64,000 bases of DNA from Fibrobacter succinogenes (lineage in GTDB: Bacteria; Fibrobacterota; Fibrobacteria; Fibrobacterales; Fibrobacteraceae), in the NCBI GenBank assembly GCA_902779055.1, contig CACZAD010000005.1, positions 1 through 64,000 on the forward strand. Reading direction: 5' to 3'. The notes beneath the pieces are model-generated. The model saw only the letters and a program-made list of their open reading frames with translations, ran no database searches and had not been told where the DNA came from. Below, piece after piece: positions 51,014 through 58,257 of this stretch; the first letter of the stretch is position 1, and every line of letters begins with the position of its first letter. Made by a program: the position numbers and the translations under genes.

Positions 51014-53344
51014 CTACTTCTTAAACGTTGGTTTCTTGAATCCCTTGCCGTGGGTGCGGCGGCTGGCGAGGTTTATCTCGCCGCTGTTGAAGCGGTTCTT
51101 GTCTTCTATATTGCGGTGTTCGCGGAACGGCGCATTCTGCTGGTTCCCGCGGCGATTCTCGCCAAAGCGTTCGAAATCTCGACGGTCATCGAATTGGCGG
51201 TCGCTGTGGAATCCGCGACGTTCTTGACGTTCTCCTTCTCGGTCAAAGCGGTCGCGACTCTCGCTGAATCCGCGATTCTCGCCGAAGCGGTTTCCGCGAC
51301 TTTCGCTAAAGCGTTCTTCGCGGAACTGGAATTCGCGCGGTTCCCTTAGCGGTTCCCTTTGCTGTTCACGCGGCTCGTACCCGTCATCGCGCCAGCGATT
51401 CTTGACCTTCTCTTTTTTCGGGCGTAATGCGTTCGTGCGTTCGTCGCGCTTTTGCATTTCTCGATTGCGGAAGTCTTCGTTTTGCTCGCGTTCCTTGCTG
51501 GGGAAGTATTCCTTGCCCTCAGCCATCGCGGTGCGGCTCAGCAACAAACGGCTGACCTTACCCATCTTGAGACGTTCCAGAACTTCGCGCAAGTGCGGGC
51601 GGTTTGCAGGAATGTACCAGAAGAAGAATTGCTTCTGGTTCGCTTTTTCTTCGGGCGTTTTCGCGACAAAGAGCGGCTTTCCGTCTGGCGTCATTTCGGC
51701 GTAGAACATCTCGGTAGCGATGGTCATCGGCGTTGGCGTAAAGTCTTGCACTTGTTCCAACTGGAAACCCAATTGCTTTGTTTCGAGTGCGAGTTCAGCC
51801 ATGTCGGCTTCGGTGCATCCCGGATGGCTACTGATAAAGTACGGAATCAGTTGCTGCTTTTTGCCGATGCGCTTGCATTCGTCGTCAAAGAATTCCTTGA
51901 ACTTGTGGAACAGCGTAAAGCTCGGCTTGCGCATCAGTTTCAGCACTGCGTCGCTCGTGTGTTCGGGTGCGACTTTCAAGCGACCACTCACGTGGTAGTC
52001 GATGAGTTCGCGGGCGTATTCTTCATGGTCCTTGCGGAGTTCTTCGTCGTCGGTCTCTTGCAAGAGCATGTCGTAACGGACGCCACTTCCGATGAACAGG
52101 TGCTTCACTTTCGGATGGTTACGCACTTCGCGGTACAGCTCCAAAATTTCTTTATGGTGCGTGTCCATGTTGTCGCAAATCTTGGGCGTGAGGCAGCTTG
52201 CTCGGGCGCACTTTTGGCAACGGCTCGGATCGCGGCCACGCATGTTGTACATGTTCGCGCTGGGTCCGCCGAGGTCTGTGATGGTTCCGGCGAAGCCTTC
52301 CATGTTGGTGACGATTTCGACTTCGCGCAGAATGCTTTCGCGGCTACGGCTTGCGATGAACTTGCCCTGGTGTGCGTTGATGGCGCAGAAACTGCAACCG
52401 CCGAAACAGCCACGGTGCGTGTTGATGCTGAACTTGATCATGTCGAACGCCGGAATGTTACCGCGTTTCTTGTAGCGCGGGTGCGGTTCGCGGGCGTAGG
52501 GGTATTCAAAGCTTTCGTCGAGTTCGCCGTATTCGAGCGGCGGGTACGCGGGGTTAATCACCACGGTCTGTTCGGCGACATCTTGCAGAATGCGGTGCTG
52601 GAACCACTTATTGCATTCGATGTCCACCCTGCGGCAGTTCTCGATTTGGTTCCTCTTGCTTTCCAGACATTCTTCGTAGCTGTACAGTCGCAAGTCTTCC
52701 CACTTGCTGTTCTTCGGGACGTTCCCCTTGGGCGCCAAGTAGGCGGTCTGCGGAACAGAATTCAGGCTCGAGAACGGAACGCCCTTTTTGAGCAAGCGAA
52801 CGATTTCCTTGAGCGGTTTTTCGCCCATGCCGTAAACGAGAATGTCGGCCTGCGTATCGAACAGAATGCTCGGCTTGAGTCTGTTGCTCCAGTAATCGTA
52901 ATGCGTCACGCGGCGAAGGCTCGATTCGAGTCCGCCAATGAGTAACGGCACATCGGGGTAGAGCTTCTTTAAAATTTTTGCGTATGTGTATGTCGCATAA
53001 TCCGGGCGGAATCCGGCCTTGTTCCCCGGCGTAAAGGCGTCGTCGCTGCGGAGGCGCTTTGCAGCGGTGTAGTGGTTCACCATGGAATCCATGCCGCTCG
53101 AAATTGCAAAGAAAAGTCTCGGCTTTCCAAGCTTCTTGAAATCGCGCAAGTCATCGCGCCAGTTCGGCTGCGGCAAAATCGCTACGCGCAAACCCTCATG
53201 TTCCAAAAGTCGTCCGACAACTGCGTGCCCAAAGCAAGGGTGGTCTACGTAAGCGTCGGCGCTGATGATGATCACGTCAACGTAATCCCAACCGAGTTCG
53301 TCCAGGTCTTCTTTGCAAATGGGTAAAAATCGAGGATCGTACAT
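51014..53344 (-). CDS. YgiQ-family radical SAM protein with arginine-rich tail
   Basis: A 776-residue YgiQ-type radical SAM protein of unknown reaction. The opening MYDPRFLPICKEDLDELGWD is the family start, and the iron-sulphur motif is GCFGGCSFC near residue 320. A second cysteine cluster (RCQKCARASCLTPKICDN) and the HPGCTEADMAELAL block are also typical. The core ends near residue 650. The remaining 120 or so residues are unusual: a low-complexity tail of RE, RD, GNR and SESR units ending in GKGFKKPTFKK, of the kind that binds RNA in helicases. Located cytoplasmically. The TATCTTTA box lies about 45 bases before the ATG. Confidence 0.92.
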   Translation of the reverse strand: MYDPRFLPICKEDLDELGWDYVDVIIISADAYVDHPCFGHAVVGRLLEHEGLRVAILPQPNWRDDLRDFKKLGKPRLFFAISSGMDSMVNHYTAAKRLRSDDAFTPGNKAGFRPDYATYTYAKILKKLYPDVPLLIGGLESSLRRVTHYDYWSNRLKPSILFDTQADILVYGMGEKPLKEIVRLLKKGVPFSSLNSVPQTAYLAPKGNVPKNSKWEDLRLYSYEECLESKRNQIENCRRVDIECNKWFQHRILQDVAEQTVVINPAYPPLEYGELDESFEYPYAREPHPRYKKRGNIPAFDMIKFSINTHRGCFGGCSFCAINAHQGKFIASRSRESILREVEIVTNMEGFAGTITDLGGPSANMYNMRGRDPSRCQKCARASCLTPKICDNMDTHHKEILELYREVRNHPKVKHLFIGSGVRYDMLLQETDDEELRKDHEEYARELIDYHVSGRLKVAPEHTSDAVLKLMRKPSFTLFHKFKEFFDDECKRIGKKQQLIPYFISSHPGCTEADMAELALETKQLGFQLEQVQDFTPTPMTIATEMFYAEMTPDGKPLFVAKTPEEKANQKQFFFWYIPANRPHLREVLERLKMGKVSRLLLSRTAMAEGKEYFPSKEREQNEDFRNREMQKRDERTNALRPKKEKVKNRWRDDGYEPREQQREPLREPREFQFREERFSESRGNRFGENRGFSESRDRFDREGERQERRGFHSDRQFDDRRDFERFGENRRGNQQNAPFREHRNIEDKNRFNSGEINLASRRTHGKGFKKPTFKK

Positions 53345-53420
53345 AATGGAACTTATGGGGTTAAAAAGTTTATAAACCTAAAGATAGAAAACGCACGTGC
53401 AGGCAAAATTTATTTTCGTC

Positions 53421-54340
53421 TTACTCGGCAGCCCCTTTGACGCAACGGACGGAAAAGCCGTTCTCCTTATCGATTGCACCAAGGAGTGTTGAGTTTTCGT
53501 TGTCTTGGAATATTACAGCAAAGGCGTAAAATGAGAGCGTGTCCGTTGCGGACCAGAAAATTGCTGCTTCATTGATGCCGATATCTTTTTTTTCGAAGCG
53601 TATGCCTGCACCAGTGACGGAAAATCCAAGGACGTTTTTTCTCTCTTCTTTTTGACTATCCCAGGAATCCGTTGCTTTTAATCTATTGCCTGCGCAATCA
53701 TAAATCCAGGTGCCATCATCTGATTGTGTTGTGTTGCAGGATTGATCTTCAAGGAGTTCTTTCCAGTCATCGACTGTGGGCACCAGTTGGTTGCTTCTCT
53801 ATTCTCTTCGCTCTCGATTTCATAGTTCATGTTTTGCGCGGTCCACACGTGGTTGCTGATGACGAGGGTGCGGTAAACCTGGTTGTCGCGCTTGTCTAGC
53901 ATTTCGCCGTAAGAGATATCAGGATTCAGGTAGTCTATGGTGACGCAGTCGTACTTGTCACAATCGTAAAAGCGGAGTGAGGCGCTGGACTTGGGTGCGC
54001 TGGAGCTTGAACTTTTGGCGGAACTGGACGAAACGCTGGATGAAAAAACGGAAGACGAGGATTGGGGCTTGCTCGATGAACTGCTAGAAGCTTTTGTGCT
54101 GGAGGATGATTTCTGCTCGCTGGACGAGGAAGTCTTTATTTCGATTATGTTCGGGAACTTGATGACCGTTTTGGAGGAACGCGAGTAAGAACTGCTGGAG
54201 TCGTTGATGGGTATGATTTCGATGGAGCCACCCGCAGAACTGGAATTGCCGCTTTCGTTGTGTGCGCTGGATACGTCATCGGAACAGGCCCCTCCGATGA
54301 TGCTCCATAAGACCAATGCGGAAATCCAGATTTTGTTCAT
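53421..54340 (-). pseudogene. FISUMP-domain lipoprotein, broken by a deletion
   Basis: The N-terminal part, read from 54340, has a lipoprotein signal (WSIIGGAC), a linker of about 50 mostly serine residues and the FISUMP opening (RTLVISNHVWTAQNMNYEI). After TNWCP the frame is lost and runs to a stop at 53678. The domain resumes in another frame at about 53783 (PTVDDWKELLEDQS ... FWSATDTLSF ... SVRCVKG). The usual middle segment (YGRLYxW ... CPxGWxL) is absent, so a deletion removed it and shifted the frame. The serine linker is a Fibrobacter hallmark. It lies 12 bases before queH. Confidence 0.8.
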
Positions 54341-54352
54341 TCAGTTATAAAA

Positions 54353-55042
54353 TTACTCTAATTTTTCGGGCGAGTTGTTTTGTGATGCGGTTTCGCGGGC
54401 TTTTTCTTCGCGTTCCTGGGTTTCGCGCATGGAGTAGACGCAACCACAGAAGTTCTGGCGGTAAAGGTTGTATTCGTGCGACAGCTGGATGGATCGCTTG
54501 TAACCGCCCTTTTTCTTGAAATCGCTCGGGAGTCGCTTGATTCCGTAAATGTCGCATTGTTCCTGCACGACATCGTTCAGCACTTGCGCATCCTTCATCG
54601 GGCTGATGGTGAGCGTCGTCGTGAAGTAGTCGCAGTTCAGCTTCTTGGCGAGCCGTGCCGATTCGGCGAGACGCAGCTCAAAGCACTTGCGGCAGCGCTT
54701 GCCGCCTTCGGGTTCGTGTTCGAGTCCGCGGGCGATGTCGTAAAACTTTTTCGGGTCGTATTCGCCCTCGATGAGCGTGACTGGATACTTTGTCTTGAAT
54801 TCCGCAACAAAGCGCTTGATTTCGTTAACTCGGTGCTGGTATTCTTCGGCGGGGGCGATGTTCGGGTTGTAATAGAAAAGCGTAATCTTGAAGTACTGCG
54901 AAAGGTATTCTATCGTGTAGCTGCTGCACGGTGCGCAACACGCATGCAACAAGAGCGTAGGCACTTCACCCGTGCGCTCAAGCCTGCGGATAATGCGGTC
55001 CAGGTCCACCTGGTAATTGTGCTTCGGCTGCTGCTTTTCCAT
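54353..55042 (-). CDS. queH: Epoxyqueuosine reductase QueH
   Basis: Reduces epoxyqueuosine to queuosine in the tRNA wobble position, the last step of the pathway, replacing QueG. The 229 residues have all family marks: HACCAPCSSY for the first cysteine pair, RCRKCFELRL for the second, TTTLTISPMKD, DFKKKGGYKRSI and FCGCVYS. Cysteines of these motifs bind an iron-sulphur cluster and a further metal. The membrane-protein gene downstream in this orientation's 5' direction lies 31 bases away and may be cotranscribed. Confidence 0.95.
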   Translation of the reverse strand: MEKQQPKHNYQVDLDRIIRRLERTGEVPTLLLHACCAPCSSYTIEYLSQYFKITLFYYNPNIAPAEEYQHRVNEIKRFVAEFKTKYPVTLIEGEYDPKKFYDIARGLEHEPEGGKRCRKCFELRLAESARLAKKLNCDYFTTTLTISPMKDAQVLNDVVQEQCDIYGIKRLPSDFKKKGGYKRSIQLSHEYNLYRQNFCGCVYSMRETQEREEKARETASQNNSPEKLE

Positions 55043-55073
55043 TGTTACTCGTCTCTCGTCCGTCTACTTCCCA

Positions 55074-55460
55074 CTAAATCGTCCCTACCGCGACAATCCA
55101 GAAACAGATGGTTGAGGCTATCGCAAGAGTTCCCATAATATGGCGTTCCTTGGCACTCAGGCTGAACAGGACTGTAGCCGAGTAGAACGTGAGGTAAATC
55201 GCAAAGAAAAAGGCGAGGATGCGCACAATCCCGAACGGAATCGTCTCCGGGAGCACGTGGCCTGCGCTAAGAATGGTGAACAGTGCCACGAACTGCATCA
55301 TGATCGGCAAAATGAACGCCTTGCGCACCTCCTGTGGCACGACTTTGTGGCGCCCGTTCATGGCGTACATACCGAGCGGGGCTCCGAGAGCAAGCGCTAT
55401 ATTCAGCGCAATGGAGGGCAAAAAGACAATAGATCCAATAATAGCAGCTGTAAAGAACAT
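55074..55460 (-). CDS. Small four-helix membrane protein
   Basis: A 128-residue membrane protein with four hydrophobic segments and a conserved-looking hydrophilic loop GRHKVVPQEVRKAF after the first pair. I do not recognise the family. There is no ribosome-binding site before the ATG at 55460. Instead a terminator-type hairpin with a T run ends 12 bases upstream, so expression may depend on readthrough or a promoter within that T-rich stretch (TATATTAG). queH lies 31 bases downstream and is likely on the same transcript. Confidence 0.7.
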   Translation of the reverse strand: MFFTAAIIGSIVFLPSIALNIALALGAPLGMYAMNGRHKVVPQEVRKAFILPIMMQFVALFTILSAGHVLPETIPFGIVRILAFFFAIYLTFYSATVLFSLSAKERHIMGTLAIASTICFWIVAVGTI

Positions 55461-55471
55461 AGCACTAATAT

Positions 55472-55516
55472 AAAAAAAGGATTCCTTCAGGCAAAGGAGG
55501 TAACCTAAAGGAATCC
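55472..55516 (-). terminator. Terminator hairpin with an anti-Shine-Dalgarno-like loop
   Basis: On the minus strand GGATTCCTTTAGG and CCTGAAGGAATCC form a 13-bp stem (one mismatch) followed by seven T. The 12-base loop reads TTACCTCCTTTG, containing the CCTCCTTT found at the 3' end of 16S rRNA. It ends the gene at 55639-57009 and stands just before the start of the next one. Confidence 0.75.
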
Positions 55517-55638
55517 GAGAGTGTTAGGATATTATTAATAATAGATTTCTCCAATGCCCTTGAACGAAAAAAATTGGAAAAACGTGGTTACAAAAGTAAC
55601 CGTTGACAGGAAATTGTAAGAACGCGGGAATAAAAGTC

Positions 55639-57009
55639 TCAAAATTTTAGAAAAAATGATAAATGGGCGAAATTTGGCTGAAAAGACGATGTTTTTGTCT
55701 TTTTGAAGGCAAAAACGAGGTCGCAGCCGAGCCAGTCGCTGTTTAACTTAAGTTCGTTCTGGACGGAAACGGATTTTGCGGGGGCCGCCTCTGGGAATGC
55801 CACCAGAAGTTTTGCAAAGGCGTTCCTGGAATGCTGGTAGGTGGCAACAATTTCGATTTTGGGCGGTCCTGTGCGGTTTTCCTTGCGGCTGAACTTGGCG
55901 CTTGCGTTCAGCGAGAGGTGTTCCCAGGATGATTCGATGGCGGGTTTCCATTCGGTGGCGCTACAGTTGTCGCTTGCTTCTATGCAGGTGGCGCTGATGC
56001 TTGGACGCAGCGGCTTGGGACCCGATGTGAGTGTCGCCTTGAAGCGGGCGCTGACGGAATCTGTTGCGATTGGACGGAGGATGCGGGCTTTGACGGAGAG
56101 GATGGTGTTAAAAGCTTCGGGCCATTGGAGGTTTACGGTTTGTGAGGCCCATAGGCTGTTTTCGGCAATGCCCTTGCTCAAGTTGAGTCCTTGCGGGACG
56201 GAATCGCCGTGGAGGTAGGCGGTCGTTTTCCAGGACAGATACTTCTTTTCGCTTTGCAGCTGGATCTTGATGAGGGGGAGTACTTGCCCCAGTTGGTGCC
56301 AGGCGGAAACTTGCCCGAGGGTGGTGCGGGCTTGTAGCATAATTGCACTTTGCGAGCGGAACTTCCAGAAGGCGGCGGTGATTTCGTTTTGACGGTTTGG
56401 ATGGAACGAGATTCGCGTGTGGAAGGTCCTGGACGAATCGAGAAGCGCGCCGAGCCGGAATTTGCCGATGGGGTAGAGAAGGGCGGTTCCCCACAGGGTG
56501 TCGAGCGGCAGGTGGCTATGGAGTTCCAGCGTGGAAACTTGTCCGAAATGCGCTTCGATTTTGTCACGACGGTAGGAGAGCAGCTCTTGTGAACCGAGGT
56601 GCAATTTGAAATAGTAGAATTGGAGTTGAAGTTCCCTGCGGAGCTTTTTCATGTGCCCGTCGGAGTCGTATTGGCCTTTCCACGATAATCGTCCGTGCGG
56701 GATGAGTGTGGGCGTTTCTGGAATTGTTTGTGGCTGTGGTTTCAGTTTCTTTTTGGTCCGGTGCCTGGCCTGTTTTTTGGACGGAGTGGCGCAGGGTTCC
56801 TGGGCGTAGACTTCGGCGAGCAGGCACGCTTCGTCATAGTTTTCTTCTTCGAGTCGCGAAAAGATTTCATCGGCTTCTTCGGCGGTGATGATGCCGTCGT
56901 CCCACCATTCAAAAACTCGGGCTTCGTCAAACGGGGCCTGGGGTTGTTCCTCGGCGTGCGTGGGTGCGGCCATCGCGAAAAAAAGGAGTGTTAAAAGTAT
57001 TTTTGTCAA
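55639..57009 (-). CDS. Secreted protein, probable outer membrane beta-barrel
   Basis: A 456-residue exported protein of no family I recognise. The signal peptide ends at THAEE. Residues 27-75 (EARVFEWWDDGIITAEEADE and following) are acidic and helical, resembling a short helix-hairpin-helix. A basic linker (KKQARHRTKKKLKPQPQ) follows. From about residue 105 the sequence alternates polar and aromatic residues (LQLQFYYFKLHLG, TALLYPIGKFRLGALL) and ends in phenylalanine (HLSFFLKF), as in outer membrane barrels. The start is TTG at 57009, six bases after GGAGGA. It diverges from rsmG. Confidence 0.7.
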   Translation of the reverse strand: MTKILLTLLFFAMAAPTHAEEQPQAPFDEARVFEWWDDGIITAEEADEIFSRLEEENYDEACLLAEVYAQEPCATPSKKQARHRTKKKLKPQPQTIPETPTLIPHGRLSWKGQYDSDGHMKKLRRELQLQFYYFKLHLGSQELLSYRRDKIEAHFGQVSTLELHSHLPLDTLWGTALLYPIGKFRLGALLDSSRTFHTRISFHPNRQNEITAAFWKFRSQSAIMLQARTTLGQVSAWHQLGQVLPLIKIQLQSEKKYLSWKTTAYLHGDSVPQGLNLSKGIAENSLWASQTVNLQWPEAFNTILSVKARILRPIATDSVSARFKATLTSGPKPLRPSISATCIEASDNCSATEWKPAIESSWEHLSLNASAKFSRKENRTGPPKIEIVATYQHSRNAFAKLLVAFPEAAPAKSVSVQNELKLNSDWLGCDLVFAFKKTKTSSFQPNFAHLSFFLKF

Positions 57010-57076
57010 AAGAATCCTCCACTATATAAACACGCTTGAGTGGAGGTTTTGGACTAAAAAAATCCACAAAACTTTC

Positions 57077-57084
57077 TAGATTTG
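57077..57084 (+). promoter_or_regulatory. TAnnTTTG box before rsmG
   Basis: TAGATTTG ends five bases before the ATG at 57090 and no ribosome-binding site lies between, which suggests a leaderless transcript. Confidence 0.4.
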
Positions 57085-57089
57085 TGGAT

Positions 57090-57884
57090 ATGGCAAATTC
57101 ATCTTGGTCAAAAAATTCCAAACCTCGCGCATTCGCTGGCGACAAGCCCTTGAACAGGAACGCTTCTGCTGCTGGCCGCGATTTTGTTCCGCACATGAAG
57201 GCTCCGCGCACGGAGTTTCCGCTTTTTAATGGCAAGCGTGTGACGCCTTCGCTCGCTGGGCTCGACAAGCTCTTGCATTATTACGGTGTGGAACTCCAGG
57301 AATCGACGCTCAAGCAGATCTGGGAATTCCACCAGCTGCTCCGTGCGAACAATGACGACCAGGACTTGACGCGTCTCAACGCTTTCGAGACGATGGTCGA
57401 ACGCCATTACGCCGACTGCACGCTTATCAACGCTTACGTGCCGGAATGGCCCGCCCGAATGATTGACGTCGGCAGTGGTGCTGGCTTCCCGGGGATTCCG
57501 CTTAAGCTCGTGAACCCGCATATTCGCCTGACGTTGTGCGAACCGCGTCCGAACCGAATCAACTTCCTCAATATGGTCATCGAAAAGATGGGCCTCAAGG
57601 GCATTGACGTTTTCGGACATAAAGTTACGAGCCGCAGCATGACCATTCCTGTCGATGGTGTCATCAGCCGCGCTTTTGAACTGATGGAAAAGACGCTCCC
57701 GCGTATCGCCAATTCTTTGAAGGTCGGCGGTCGCGTGTTCTTCATGAAGGGTCCTGCCGTCGCTGACGAACTCAAGACGTTCCATCCCGAGGACTTTGGT
57801 TACAAGTTTATCGGGAAGCATTTCTATACTATCCCGAACAGCACTCAGGATCGCGCCCTCATCATCCTCGAAAGGGAAGAATAA
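57090..57884 (+). CDS. rsmG: 16S rRNA (guanine-527-N7)-methyltransferase
   Basis: Methylates G527 of 16S rRNA with S-adenosylmethionine. The core has the family opening LDKLLHYYGVELQESTLKQI, the motif MIDVGSGAGFPGIPLKL, LCEPRPNRINFL and SRAFELMEKTLP. The 264 residues include about 45 N-terminal residues beyond the usual enzyme (SKNSKPRAFAGDKPLNRN), so a later start is possible, for example at the ATG of MKAPRTEF. The ATG at 57090 is favoured by the promoter-like box just upstream. It converges with the small gene at 57911-58069. Confidence 0.92.
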   Translation: MANSSWSKNSKPRAFAGDKPLNRNASAAGRDFVPHMKAPRTEFPLFNGKRVTPSLAGLDKLLHYYGVELQESTLKQIWEFHQLLRANNDDQDLTRLNAFETMVERHYADCTLINAYVPEWPARMIDVGSGAGFPGIPLKLVNPHIRLTLCEPRPNRINFLNMVIEKMGLKGIDVFGHKVTSRSMTIPVDGVISRAFELMEKTLPRIANSLKVGGRVFFMKGPAVADELKTFHPEDFGYKFIGKHFYTIPNSTQDRALIILEREE

Positions 57885-57888
57885 AAAA

Positions 57889-57903
57889 CCCGCCATTGGC
57901 GGG
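57889..57903 (-). terminator. Terminator between rsmG and the small minus-strand gene
   Basis: CCCGCC, loop, GGCGGG. The T run (six T) is on the minus strand, so it mainly serves the 52-residue gene ending at 57911. Confidence 0.75.
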
Positions 57904-57910
57904 ATTTCAA

Positions 57911-58069
57911 TCAGTCAAAGCCGTCGCAGATCATGTTGGATGCTGCGTTTCTGAACGCTTGTCGCTTGCGCTCTTCGCGGGCGATTTTTTCTTTTTCGGA
58001 CGGCGTCATGGATTCAGTTTTTCTTTCTTCGGTTTCGTTAGCAGTGGTGGTCGGTATCTTTTTTTCCAT
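57911..58069 (-). CDS. Small 52-residue basic/acidic protein
   Basis: A short frame on the minus strand starting MEKKIPTTTANETEERKTES, continuing MTPSEKEKIAREERKRQAFR and ending NAASNMICDGFD. AGAGGAA lies about eight bases before the ATG, and a terminator with its T run follows eight bases after the stop, so a complete transcription unit is present. The middle (PSEKEKIAREERKRQAF) is a charged helix. No family recognised. Confidence 0.6.
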   Translation of the reverse strand: MEKKIPTTTANETEERKTESMTPSEKEKIAREERKRQAFRNAASNMICDGFD

Positions 58070-58150
58070 AACAGATTCCTCTTCTCAATTAGGTGGACAA
58101 TGAGTATATCGATATTGCCGAACGCGATTGTAAAGGGAATTTTTGAAAAA

Positions 58151-58177
58151 AAAAGCCAGGTTCATCACCTGGCTTTT
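58151..58177 (-). terminator. Bidirectional terminator
   Basis: AAAAGCCAGG, loop TTCATCA, CCTGGCTTTT, with A and T runs on both sides. It ends the leftward PorV-like gene about 80 bases after its stop codon. Confidence 0.85.
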
Positions 58178-58257
58178 AAACTGTATTTTGCGAACTGAGG
58201 CTTCGCTGAGATGCTCACTCAAAACTCATAGCGAAGCGCACTCAAGATTCATACCTG

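Noticed and set aside
51452..52945. A 497-codon open frame opposite the YgiQ-type gene
   Set aside because: The minus-strand product carries the radical SAM motif and all family blocks; the plus frame shows no motif.
57896..58198. A 100-codon plus-strand frame after rsmG
   Set aside because: It begins inside the terminator hairpin, is phenylalanine-rich from reading the complement of charged codons, and lies opposite the better-supported 52-residue gene.
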